The notes under the pieces were generated by a model. That model saw only the letters and a program-made list of their open reading frames with translations. It ran no database searches and was not told where the DNA came from. From Bacteroidia bacterium (GTDB lineage Bacteria; Bacteroidota; Bacteroidia; J057), in the NCBI GenBank assembly GCA_033391075.1, contig JAWPMV010000001.1:5394001-5458000 (forward strand): 64,000 nt of DNA, given 5' to 3'. The position numbers and the translations under genes were made by a program. Shown piece after piece: positions 54,866-63,190 of the stretch. How positions within the stretch are numbered: position 1 is the first letter of the stretch; every line of letters begins with the position of its first letter.

Positions 54866-56317
54866 ATGCTACAAGCACTCAAAAATCGATACTTCATCGC
54901 TTTTTTGCTGATTACCTTCATCAGCAGCATAATCATAGGCTTTAGTATAGCTTATCATTTCTACTACCTTTTCCCCAATAGCCATAGCCTCTTCCAAGTC
55001 AGGCACAATCATTTCCAACATCTCGAACTCCACACAGACAAATGGAACTATGAAGAAGGAGAGCAAATCGCCATCTATGCTAGTGCTGCTGGAGAACAAA
55101 AGGCGAAACTGATCTGTTTTGATCCCATTCAAAATGATACCCTCTTTTCAGAAGAAGTACATCTCCCTTTTCAAAAAGTAGCAGACAGAGTTTCCGTAAC
55201 GGGTACAGACTGGGAAAAAACACTTGCGCTTCCTATCCCCTCAGAAGTTTCGACTGGCTGGTACCTCATCCAACTCAGCAATCAACGATTCAAGCAAACA
55301 ACATCTGTATTCATTAGCCCAAAAGTAGAACAGATCAAAAAACCCATTGCCCTCCTCCTTTCCACCAATACCTGGAATGCTTATAATCATTGGGGAGGAC
55401 AATCCTTATATAGCGCAAACCATACTCCAGTTGTGAGTTTCCATCGCCCACAATTATTGGCAGATCCCTTCATCTCAAATACCTATCCTAATCAGCAGCT
55501 TTATTATCAGGCAGCCAATATGGATCTTCCCTTGGCAAAGCTTCTGGATTCTGCAGGAATCGAATTTGACGTCTATGCCATAGAAGAGCTTCATCGTTCG
55601 CCAGATAAACTGCGAGAATATGAAAGCCTTGTACTCAGTACGCATCCGGAATATTGGACGGAGCAGATGTTCATCCATCTGAATACTTGCCTGGACTCGG
55701 GATTGAACCTTATCAATCTGGGAGGAAATACAGCTGCCTGGTACAGCGAATTGGATCTGGACGAACGAAAACTGGAAGTTCATAAAGGAGTTCACAGTTA
55801 TTGGCGGGAGAAAGACAGCACAGGCCTACGACCTTTCGGTATACAGGAAACTGCCTGGGGCTTTCATTCCTTTGGGCCTTATCAGGTTTTGGAGGATACT
55901 TCTTTTGTGTGGGCGAATACGGGATTGAAGCAAGGAGATCTCTTTGGGGAAATCAGTGAAACCTATGATTACGCCTATGCCTATGCAGGTAAATGGGAAC
56001 TCTTATTATCTCTTTTTCGAAAAGGGCGAAAAGGTGCAGCTGCCGGCATGGAAATCGACAAAGTATTTCCCGGCACTCCTGCGAATTGGATCAGCCTTGC
56101 CCGCGGATGGAACCAACAAAGAGACGGAGCAGGTATTGTCCTCAGCTCAGCAGATATCAAAGAATTGGAAGAAAAACCTTTAGGGGCAGATCTGGGTTAT
56201 TATATACATCCGGGAGGAGGCATGGTCTTTCAAACGGGGAGTCTGGCTTTTTGCGGAGCAATCCCATATGATCGCAGGATCAGGCAGATGGTATTAAATG
56301 TACTGGGAGTGCGCTAG
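54866..56317 (+). CDS. Membrane-anchored N,N-dimethylformamidase-large-subunit-like protein
   Basis: 483 residues from ATG 54866; an earlier TTG at 54848 is within four bases of a repeat element and is not preferred. One membrane helix at about 12-35 anchors a large extracytoplasmic part. A beta-sandwich of about 45-155 precedes a domain with TNTWNAYNHWGGQSLY, VLSTHPEYWTEQM and LINLGGNTAAWYS, motifs of the DMFase C-terminal family (PF20254). The WGG motif and a glutamine-amidotransferase-like fold suggest hydrolysis of an amide. Substrate is unknown and the catalytic residues were not assigned with confidence. Confidence 0.75.
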   Translation: MLQALKNRYFIAFLLITFISSIIIGFSIAYHFYYLFPNSHSLFQVRHNHFQHLELHTDKWNYEEGEQIAIYASAAGEQKAKLICFDPIQNDTLFSEEVHLPFQKVADRVSVTGTDWEKTLALPIPSEVSTGWYLIQLSNQRFKQTTSVFISPKVEQIKKPIALLLSTNTWNAYNHWGGQSLYSANHTPVVSFHRPQLLADPFISNTYPNQQLYYQAANMDLPLAKLLDSAGIEFDVYAIEELHRSPDKLREYESLVLSTHPEYWTEQMFIHLNTCLDSGLNLINLGGNTAAWYSELDLDERKLEVHKGVHSYWREKDSTGLRPFGIQETAWGFHSFGPYQVLEDTSFVWANTGLKQGDLFGEISETYDYAYAYAGKWELLLSLFRKGRKGAAAGMEIDKVFPGTPANWISLARGWNQQRDGAGIVLSSADIKELEEKPLGADLGYYIHPGGGMVFQTGSLAFCGAIPYDRRIRQMVLNVLGVR

Positions 56318-56383
56318 TGTTCTGGGAATTGAAGATGATTCACGAAAAAATGCCACTCTCTTGCGCACTTGAACGCAAGAACA

Positions 56384-56414
56384 CTTGAACACATGCAAAA
56401 ATCCCGTATTTTTG
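56384..56414 (+). promoter_or_regulatory. -33/-7 promoter of the nitroreductase gene
   Basis: TTG at 56385-56387 is separated by exactly 19 bases from TATTTTTG at 56407-56414, matching the Bacteroidota TTTG-N19-TAnnTTTG form. The start codon is 16 bases after the box. Confidence 0.7.
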
Positions 56415-56430
56415 CCACAAATCATCCCAT

Positions 56431-57102
56431 ATGGCCAAGATTGTAGGAAGAAAGAAGGGAAGCGATAAAGTTTCCGTTACGAATGCTGAGATACAAAAAG
56501 AGGAGGTAACACTCCCCGACTTCAATATAGATCAGGTAAATACTTTGATCGAAAATCGTCGATCAATTTTTCCCAAAGACTATTCAGGAGAAATCATTCC
56601 GAGAGAGAAGATTGAGACGCTTTTGAAAAATGCACATTGGGCGCCTACGCATGGAAAAACAGAACCCTGGTTTTTCAAAGTCTTTGCAGGGGAGGGATTG
56701 AAGAAGCTTGCCGAAGCTCAGTCTCAAATTTATAAAGAGTTGAGCGGAGATGCTTTCGAAGAAAAGAAATTCAACAAACTCGCCAATCGTCCGCTTCAAG
56801 CCTCACATGTGATCGCTATTTGCATGAAGCGCGGCAGCAATCCCAAAATTCCTGAACTGGAGGAAATCGAAGCGGTAGCCGCGGCTGTTCAGAATCTTTG
56901 GCTTAGTGCTACTTCTATGGGATTGGCCGGATACTGGTCCAGCGGGGGAGTTACCTATAAAGATGAAATGCGTGACTGGCTCGGATTAGGAGCGGAGGAC
57001 AAATGCCTGGGATTCTTTTACCTCGGCATGCCGGCAAACGGCTGGGTAAAACCTCACAGACAATCGGGCTGGGAGACTAAAGTTGAGTGGGTGGAAAGCT
57101 AA
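56431..57102 (+). CDS. Nitroreductase family FMN oxidoreductase
   Basis: A 223-residue flavoprotein. RRSIFPKDYSGEIIPREKIE and LLKNAHWAPTHGKTEPWFF form the FMN-phosphate site of the YdjA-like branch, with AVQNLWLSATSMGLAGYWSSG and GFFYLGMPA completing the fold. It should reduce nitro or quinone compounds with NAD(P)H as a homodimer. A basic N-terminal extension of about 30 residues (KIVGRKKGSDK) is unusual and might be a remnant or a binding tail. It has its own strong promoter box. Confidence 0.88.
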   Translation: MAKIVGRKKGSDKVSVTNAEIQKEEVTLPDFNIDQVNTLIENRRSIFPKDYSGEIIPREKIETLLKNAHWAPTHGKTEPWFFKVFAGEGLKKLAEAQSQIYKELSGDAFEEKKFNKLANRPLQASHVIAICMKRGSNPKIPELEEIEAVAAAVQNLWLSATSMGLAGYWSSGGVTYKDEMRDWLGLGAEDKCLGFFYLGMPANGWVKPHRQSGWETKVEWVES

Positions 57103-57108
57103 TTCTCC

Positions 57109-58104
57109 TTATTTGATAATTTTTTTGTGGTAATAGGAATTTCCCGAATAGAGTCGAAGAATATAGACTCCAGGCGGATAGCTATGTAGATTGATTTGCA
57201 ATTCAGCCTCTAAAGCTCCCAAATTTCCTTGATGCACCTTTTGACCACTTATATCTATAATTTCCAGACTGATTTCCTGTATGGGTGCGGGATCTATACT
57301 GAGAAAAATCATTTCCCTTTCCCTATCCTGCCCAAGGCTTATAGAATATTGACTTTCAAGATCATTGTCGATAGATACTGCCTCTAAAAAACAGGTATCG
57401 GAATAGAACCAAATGTTCGGATGATAATAAGCCGTATCTCCTTTATGAATACATCCCGTTTCGACCTCAAAATAATAATTGGCCCCAGCTGCCAATATCC
57501 CATCTAAAGATCCCATACCTTCAGCCCAAATAACGGCATCCAGATAAAGTCCAGGATCAAAAGGAAAATTGAGAGGTGTGAAGAAAAAGACTTGCGCACT
57601 GTCCGCTTGATAGCTGCCTCTTTCTTTTTCAATATCAGTATGCTGAAAAAATTGGCTAAAGCTAGGCTTGATTGAATCCAGTACCATGAGAACATCCGGA
57701 GGGAAAATGTCGGGAAAAACCGGATCAAAATTCCTAACCATTACCGTATCACCAATACTTAGGCTAAAATCATAGAGGAGGGCCTCTGTATTGAGTAAGA
57801 TGGAAGCGGAGGTGTCAGCTTCATAAACAAAAACTTTGCGGTTTAGGCTGTCTTCCCGTAGAAAATATTCATTTGCCCCATAATCATTGCCTCCATACCA
57901 TGTACGAAAGCGATAATAATCCTGCCCATTAATGCAAGTATCCAAAGAAAGGATTTCAGCATGAGCAGCAATTTCTCCAAAGCCGTTGAAAATAATTACC
58001 CAGCTGCTTGTATCGCTATCACTAAAAATAGGTAGGTAAGAAGATTGAGATTTGCATAGGAAAAAATGCAAAGCAAAAAGCAGTAGTAAACTGATCCTTT
58101 TCAT
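57109..58104 (-). CDS. Secreted T9SS-sorted hypothetical protein
   Basis: A 331-residue protein. Signal peptide residues 1-19 end in LCKSQ. The middle part (about 20-240) is beta-rich with repeated aromatic and aspartate residues and no recognised domain. The C-terminal 75 residues form a T9SS sorting domain (LEIIDISGQKVHQGNLGALE, then PPGVYILRLYSGNSYYHKKI). It is exported across the outer membrane; function unknown. It is downstream of ppk1 by 27 bases on the same strand but may be read separately. It converges with the nitroreductase gene. Confidence 0.75.
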   Translation of the reverse strand: MKRISLLLLFALHFFLCKSQSSYLPIFSDSDTSSWVIIFNGFGEIAAHAEILSLDTCINGQDYYRFRTWYGGNDYGANEYFLREDSLNRKVFVYEADTSASILLNTEALLYDFSLSIGDTVMVRNFDPVFPDIFPPDVLMVLDSIKPSFSQFFQHTDIEKERGSYQADSAQVFFFTPLNFPFDPGLYLDAVIWAEGMGSLDGILAAGANYYFEVETGCIHKGDTAYYHPNIWFYSDTCFLEAVSIDNDLESQYSISLGQDREREMIFLSIDPAPIQEISLEIIDISGQKVHQGNLGALEAELQINLHSYPPGVYILRLYSGNSYYHKKIIK

Positions 58105-58131
58105 GTTGTGCGTATGTTAAACAGGTTCTTA

Positions 58132-60207
58132 TTATCGAAGCAAAGTACTTATCGTATCCACATGCTTCTGACGTTCTTCAGATTCCTCGATCAGGTATTC
58201 CTGTACATTAAAACTTCCTTTTTCTTTAACCCGCACATAAGTCCCGTCTTTCTGAAGGTAGCGGGACTTCACATCATCTTTTATCATCTGCCGCAATATT
58301 CCCAGCACCCGGGATTTTAGTTCCTCATCCTCCACCGGAAATACCAATTCTACTCTACGGTTGAGGTTACGTTGCATAAGGTCCGCACTTCCCATGTAGA
58401 TTTTCACGCCTTCCTGGGATTTGAAATAAAAGACGCGAGTATGCTCAAGGAATCTACCTACGATGCTTTTCACCCGAATATTTTCACTTACTCCTTTTAT
58501 CCCCGGCTTCAAACAACAAATACCCCGAATGATCAGGTCAACTTTAATCCCCAACATGGAGCATTTATAAAGTTCCCGTATCATATCCGGATCCACCAAA
58601 GAGTTCATCACCATGATGATGCGTGAGGGTGATTTTTCTGAATGATATTTGCGAGTCTCCTGGATCATATTTCTCAATCCCTCCCTTAAGCTGGAAGGAG
58701 CAATAAGAAATTTGTTCCAATTCTTCTGCATGGAATAACCTGTCAGTAAATTGAAAAGACCGGAAGCATCTTCTCCCATATCCTTATCGCAGGTCATCAG
58801 GGAAAGGTCGGTATAAATACGAGCCGTTTTCTCATTATAATTACCCGTACTCAGGTGGAGATAGCGTCTGATTTGATCTCCCTCTTTCCGCACGACCATA
58901 CATATTTTACAATGCGTCTTTAATCCCAGAACTCCATAGACAACATTTACTCCGGATCGATCCAGGTCTTTCGCCCATTCTATATTATTCTGTTCATCAA
59001 AGCGAGCCTTTAATTCTATCAAAGCTGTTACTTGCTTTCCATTTCTCACCCCAGCTTTGAGGGCTTTTACAATGGAAGAATCCCCACTGGTACGATAAAG
59101 AGTTTGTTTGATGGCTAATACCTGAGGATCTTCAGCAGCCTCTCTTACAAAATCCACGACATGCTGAAAAGAATCATATGGATGATGAAGAACAACATCT
59201 CCTTCGGATAGCGCATCAAAAATATTAGCTCCCTTGATCACACTGGGATTGAGGGCAGGATTGAACGGCCGGTCTTTGAGGTCGGGGAAATCCAGCCCCA
59301 TCATACGCATAAAGGCAGAAGCATCCAGATAGGTTGGGATCTCATAAATCTCATCCTCCTTCAGCTCTGTAATTTTTCTGAGAAATTTCCGATTGGAATT
59401 GCTCATTTTGGTACTAATCTCCAATCGGATTATGGTTCCCAATCTTCTTTTCCGCAATTCTCTTTCCACCAGTTTCAGCAAATCATCTGCTTCTGCTTCC
59501 GCCAAATCCAAATCAGCATTTCGGGTGATTCGGAATTCGGAGACATTGAGGATTTTCATATTGGGGAAAAGCATGCGGGCATGATTGTGGATTAAATCCT
59601 CCAACATGACAAAATCTCTTCGCCCGTTCTCCGTAGGCAATTCAATAAATCGAGGCAATGTAGAGGGAATATGTACCACCGCGATTTTATTGTCCTTCCG
59701 ATAGGGAGTCCGTAATTCTACCATCAGATTTAGCCCCAGACTCTTGAGTTGGGGAAAGGGATGGGTAGGGTCCACCGCCAATGGGGTCAGGACCGGATAT
59801 ACACTTTCTCTGAAATATTCTGTAAGGAAATGTTTATGATGCTTGCGAAGGCTACTCAATTTTCTGATACGAAAGCCCTTCTTGCTAATCTTGGGAAGAA
59901 TATCATGATTGAGGACCTTATATACCCTTGCGACACTGCTATGTACAAGCTCAGAAATTCTGTTCAACTGCTCTTGTGGGCCCAGACCATCAACAGGAAT
60001 ATCCCTGACTCCCGCTGCTATTTGTTCCTTCAGTCCTGCAACCCGGATCATGAAAAACTCATCCAGGTTAGAGAAGAATATGGCTACAAATTTCAGTCTT
60101 TCAAGTAAGGGGTGATCGGTATCTTCAGCTTCTTCAATAACTCTGTCATTAAATCCCAGCCAACTCAGTTCCCGATTAAAGTATAATTTGGGGTCCTTTA
60201 GATTCAT
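58132..60207 (-). CDS. ppk1: Polyphosphate kinase 1
   Basis: A 691-residue enzyme, typical for PPK1. The N-domain begins with FNRELSWLGFNDRVIEEA and DEFFMIRVAGL. The phosphohistidine LKTHCKI (His432) and the second conserved histidine in EHTRVFYF (His589) are present, with RYLHLSTGNYNEKTARIYTD between. It makes long polyphosphate chains from ATP. Two bases of the catalytic signature residues agree with the E. coli positions by spacing. No ppx exopolyphosphatase gene is next to it. Confidence 0.96.
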   Translation of the reverse strand: MNLKDPKLYFNRELSWLGFNDRVIEEAEDTDHPLLERLKFVAIFFSNLDEFFMIRVAGLKEQIAAGVRDIPVDGLGPQEQLNRISELVHSSVARVYKVLNHDILPKISKKGFRIRKLSSLRKHHKHFLTEYFRESVYPVLTPLAVDPTHPFPQLKSLGLNLMVELRTPYRKDNKIAVVHIPSTLPRFIELPTENGRRDFVMLEDLIHNHARMLFPNMKILNVSEFRITRNADLDLAEAEADDLLKLVERELRKRRLGTIIRLEISTKMSNSNRKFLRKITELKEDEIYEIPTYLDASAFMRMMGLDFPDLKDRPFNPALNPSVIKGANIFDALSEGDVVLHHPYDSFQHVVDFVREAAEDPQVLAIKQTLYRTSGDSSIVKALKAGVRNGKQVTALIELKARFDEQNNIEWAKDLDRSGVNVVYGVLGLKTHCKICMVVRKEGDQIRRYLHLSTGNYNEKTARIYTDLSLMTCDKDMGEDASGLFNLLTGYSMQKNWNKFLIAPSSLREGLRNMIQETRKYHSEKSPSRIIMVMNSLVDPDMIRELYKCSMLGIKVDLIIRGICCLKPGIKGVSENIRVKSIVGRFLEHTRVFYFKSQEGVKIYMGSADLMQRNLNRRVELVFPVEDEELKSRVLGILRQMIKDDVKSRYLQKDGTYVRVKEKGSFNVQEYLIEESEERQKHVDTISTLLR

Positions 60208-60319
60208 TTACAATATAAAATAAGCAAGCCAAGGTGCTGTTCACAACCTTTTCTTCAAAAAATGGCACTATGCTTTATAAAGAGTGTAATCCAATATACT
60301 ATTATTTTTTCATTGTTTG

Positions 60320-60327
60320 TACATTTG
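60320..60327 (+). promoter_or_regulatory. -7 box (TACATTTG) of the lptC gene
   Basis: An exact TAnnTTTG element ending four bases before ATG 60332, again predicting a leaderless transcript. No clear TTTG 19 bases upstream. Confidence 0.5.
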
Positions 60328-60331
60328 CAGC

Positions 60332-61183
60332 ATGCGGTATCTCTTGACTATTTATACCCTTTTCTGTTTAATCGCCTGTAATTCAGATAAAGAAGAACTC
60401 AGAAAGAGTTTACCCTTGCGTACAGAAGACAGCGTTGCGGTAGAATCATTTGGGGTGCGCTTCCTTTTCTCTGACTCAGCCAAGGTTACAGCAGAACTAT
60501 ATGCCTCACATGTCATGGAAGTTCAAAACAGCCTGGATTTCAAGGATGGCAAACAGGATGCCCTCTTCAAAAAAAATATAGCCAAAGCAGTCGACCATAT
60601 TTTAAGTACAGACAGAGGAGCTGAAGACTTTACCGCTTTGGTTATGCAGGAAGCTATGCGGCTTATGCCCAAACCCAAGGAAAAACCTAAAGAAGAACTG
60701 GATGAAGGCGGGGAAGATGAGGATAAAGACAAGAAAAAGACCATAAATAGTCCCGTCACTCCCAACAAGCCCAAAACCCTTCAGTATATGGAGGATAGTG
60801 TACATATTGATTTTCTGGATCGTTTCGGTCGGCCCCACAGTTTTATCGAGTCTAAAAGCGGTATTTATAACCAGGATGACGAATGGGCCGTATTGATCGA
60901 AGATGTAATTCTCAAAAATGAGAAAGGAGAACGATTAGAAACGATACAATTGTTTTGGGATAAAGAGATTGATTCCGTCTATACACATACACCGGTCAAG
61001 ATTACAACTCCGGACAAGATCATCACAGGTAGCGGAGGAATGAGATCTACTACTTCTTTTGACTCCTATGTAATTTTTGGTACCTATGGAGAGGTAAGCC
61101 TTAATGCTGCAGAAGAGAAGAAAGAAGCGCCTAAACCAAAACCTACTTTAAAGCCGACCCTAAAACCGGCCGCGATCAAATAA
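60332..61183 (+). CDS. lptC: LptC-like lipopolysaccharide export protein with internal insertion
   Basis: 284 residues from ATG 60332. A longer frame from 60317 would start inside the promoter box. Lipobox LIAC puts the lipidated cysteine near residue 15. The LptC core is recognisable: VRFLFSDSAKVTAELYASHVME at the first strands, then GIYNQDDEWAVLIEDVILKNEKGERLETIQLFW, VYTHTPVKITTPDKIITGSG and the C-terminal YGEVSL. Between the two halves lie about 85 extra residues, including a highly charged Lys/Glu/Pro stretch. LptC takes LPS from LptBFG and passes it to LptA. Anchoring by lipid rather than by a helix is common in Bacteroidota. Confidence 0.82.
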   Translation: MRYLLTIYTLFCLIACNSDKEELRKSLPLRTEDSVAVESFGVRFLFSDSAKVTAELYASHVMEVQNSLDFKDGKQDALFKKNIAKAVDHILSTDRGAEDFTALVMQEAMRLMPKPKEKPKEELDEGGEDEDKDKKKTINSPVTPNKPKTLQYMEDSVHIDFLDRFGRPHSFIESKSGIYNQDDEWAVLIEDVILKNEKGERLETIQLFWDKEIDSVYTHTPVKITTPDKIITGSGGMRSTTSFDSYVIFGTYGEVSLNAAEEKKEAPKPKPTLKPTLKPAAIK

Positions 61184-61218
61184 TTGCGTGTAAGCCCGCA
61201 ATAACGTAACATTGCTAT

Positions 61219-61452
61219 ATGAAATACTTCGAATATGTCTACCTGATCCTTATGGTCATGGCCCTGGTTTTCCTCTCAAAGGAGTGGGAGACTTTACCCG
61301 GTCAAAGCAGGGTCATGCTGTGTATAGTCACAGGGATATTCGCCTTTATGTTCTCATTCAGACGTACGCAAAGGATAAGAGCCGAGAAAGCCTGGGAGGC
61401 AGAATTGCAGGCGACGGAGGAAGAAGCTGACGAAATAGAGGAGGAGATTTGA
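61219..61452 (+). CDS. Small membrane protein, 77 residues
   Basis: Two hydrophobic helices at about 5-21 and 32-50, then an acidic C-terminus (AEKAWEAELQATEEEADEIEEEI). The stop codon overlaps the TTG start of the next gene by two bases, and a GAGGAG sequence seven bases before that TTG may be a ribosome-binding site. Not recognised; the arrangement suggests it is expressed with the CNNM-type transporter and may be associated with it. Confidence 0.65.
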   Translation: MKYFEYVYLILMVMALVFLSKEWETLPGQSRVMLCIVTGIFAFMFSFRRTQRIRAEKAWEAELQATEEEADEIEEEI

Positions 61453-62732
61453 TACTTGCATTTTCCATAGCGCTCCTTATGCTGGCCCTTTCCTTTTTCT
61501 TTTCAGGGATGGAAATTGCCTTCATTTCTTCCAGCTTGTTAAAAATTGAGCTCAAAACTGCCCAGGGAGATCGCGCAGCGCAATTGCTCTCCAATTTTAA
61601 AAAGAAAAGCTCCCAAATTCTGATCACCATCCTCATTGGCAACAACTTTGCCCTGGTAATCTTTACCCTGATGGTGGATAATATAAGCGAGCCTTTTATA
61701 GGGATAGATCCGGAAGAGTTCTATTTGACCTTTACCCTGATCCAATCCCTCATTGCTACCCTGATCATCCTCGTATTTGCTGAATACATTCCCAAAGCAA
61801 TCTTCCGGAGAAATGCAGATCGACTGATCTTTCCGCTGGCTTTCGTTCTCAATTTCTTCTACATCTTTTTCTATATCCCGGTCTGGGTTGTAAATCAGGT
61901 CTCAAAAATTCTACTTAGGGTCTTTTTCAGGGTTACCACAGATGACCGCATAGTAGAGCTTGGGAAGAAAGACCTGGATCATTATGTGCAGGAATTAGTC
62001 GCTGCCAGTGAAACCCTTCCCGTAGAAGATTTGGATACAGAAATGCTGAGTAATGCCCTTGCCTTCAAGGACACCAAGGCACGGGAATTTATGATTCCAC
62101 GTACTGAGATCATTGCCGTTTCCATCGATACTCCTATTAGTGATCTGATCGATCAGTTTATAGAATCTTCTCTTTCAAAAATTGTGATTTATGAGGAAAG
62201 TCTCGACCAGGTAGTAGGATACGTACATAGCAACACCCTTTTCAGCAAACCCGAGACAATCAAACAGGTTCTACAGTCTGTCATCATCGTTCCGGAAACC
62301 ATGTCTGCCGATGTCTTGTTGCTGGAGTTCACCAATGAGAAAAAGAGTATTGCGATAGTCGTTGATGAGTTTGGTGGCACCTCAGGCATGGTGACAATGG
62401 AAGATTTGGTTGAAGAAGTATTTGGAGAAATTGAAGATGAACATGATTCTGAGGCAGAAACCCCTGATGAGCCTGATCTGGTAAAAGAAATGCTGGATGA
62501 TGGTGCTTATCGCCTGGGAGGAAGACTGGAGATTGATGATATCAATGAAGAATTTGAACTGGAGCTGCCAGAAGAGGAATACTATACTACGCTGGGAGGA
62601 TTGGTTACCTATATAGCCGAAGAGATACCCGAAGCAGAAGCAAACATTGAGGTTGGAGCCTATGTCCTTACGGTCGAAGAATCCTCAAGCACCCGAGTCA
62701 TTTCCATTTTGCTTAGAAAAAAGGCGGATTAG
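61449..62732 (+). CDS. CNNM/CorC-type (hemolysin family) membrane protein with CBS pair
   Basis: A 427-residue protein. The N-terminal DUF21 domain has four membrane segments up to about residue 165 (LALSFFFSGMEIAFISSS and FAEYIPKAIFRRNADRL). Two CBS domains at about 205-325 (REFMIPRTEIIAVSID, GTSGMVTMEDLVEEVFGEIEDE) and a C-terminal CorC_HlyC domain follow. The start is TTG at 61449, overlapping the previous stop; ATG 61482 would cut the first helix. Relatives bind or transport Mg2+ or Co2+; the hemolysin name is historical. Confidence 0.9.
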   Translation: MILAFSIALLMLALSFFFSGMEIAFISSSLLKIELKTAQGDRAAQLLSNFKKKSSQILITILIGNNFALVIFTLMVDNISEPFIGIDPEEFYLTFTLIQSLIATLIILVFAEYIPKAIFRRNADRLIFPLAFVLNFFYIFFYIPVWVVNQVSKILLRVFFRVTTDDRIVELGKKDLDHYVQELVAASETLPVEDLDTEMLSNALAFKDTKAREFMIPRTEIIAVSIDTPISDLIDQFIESSLSKIVIYEESLDQVVGYVHSNTLFSKPETIKQVLQSVIIVPETMSADVLLLEFTNEKKSIAIVVDEFGGTSGMVTMEDLVEEVFGEIEDEHDSEAETPDEPDLVKEMLDDGAYRLGGRLEIDDINEEFELELPEEEYYTTLGGLVTYIAEEIPEAEANIEVGAYVLTVEESSSTRVISILLRKKAD

Positions 62733-62753
62733 AATTAAGGGACCAAACACACT

Positions 62754-62857
62754 TGTCATTGCGAGCCCTTGACCAGGGCGCGGCAATCCCCTTCATTCAA
62801 AATAGCTATTTGTATTCAAGGGGATTGCTTCGCCTGTATCACAGGCTCGCAATGACA
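62754..62857. repeat. TGTCATTGCGAGC palindromic repeat (copy 2)
   Basis: TGTCATTGCGAGC at 62754-62766 mirrors GCTCGCAATGACA at 62845-62857. Inside, GCAATCCCCTT and AAGGGGATTGC are exact complements, so the whole 104 bases could fold into one long stem. Confidence 0.85.
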
Positions 62858-63130
62858 GCTATGCTGATCGGGGATTCTCAATGACAGCTTGTTTAGATTT
62901 TCAAAAAAGGAAAGCTTTATTTATCCCTTAGCCCTGTAATATTTCCCCAAGCCAAGCTACTAATTCAACACCTCAAACGTTTCAAGAGAAAATCTGCAAA
63001 GGCTTCCTCATTAATGATAAATGAACCGCTTGATTTTCAAGCCTCAGGATATTAGAAAAGTTCTGTGGATTAAGCAGGCTCCAATTTTGAAATTAAGTCG
63101 GAATCCCCGTAATTTGCAGGGCTAAAAATC

Positions 63131-63138
63131 TACCTTTG
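63131..63138 (+). promoter_or_regulatory. -7 box (TACCTTTG) of the foldase gene
   Basis: An exact TAnnTTTG element 52 bases before ATG 63191, giving a predicted leader of about 47 bases. Confidence 0.55.
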
Positions 63139-63190
63139 GGGAAGATTTTTTCATTGAAACCTAAAAGCATTAAATAAAAAACGTATATCA

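Larger units (their letters stand above)
62733..63190. other. Intergenic region before the foldase gene
   Basis: Holds the palindromic repeat copy 2 at 62754-62857, a partial trailing copy of its right end (CTCAATGACAG at about 62877-62887), and the -7 box of the foldase gene at 63131-63138. No gene is visible. Confidence 0.5.

Noticed and set aside
60263-60281. TGGCACT before lptC as a sigma-54 promoter
   Set aside because: The -12 half reads TTTAT, not TTGCA, and a better TACATTTG -7 box lies nearer the start.
62733-63190. Possible tRNA or small RNA gene from the strong stem
   Set aside because: The stem is a palindromic repeat with no cloverleaf, no anticodon arm and no T-loop GTTCGA consensus in the proper place.
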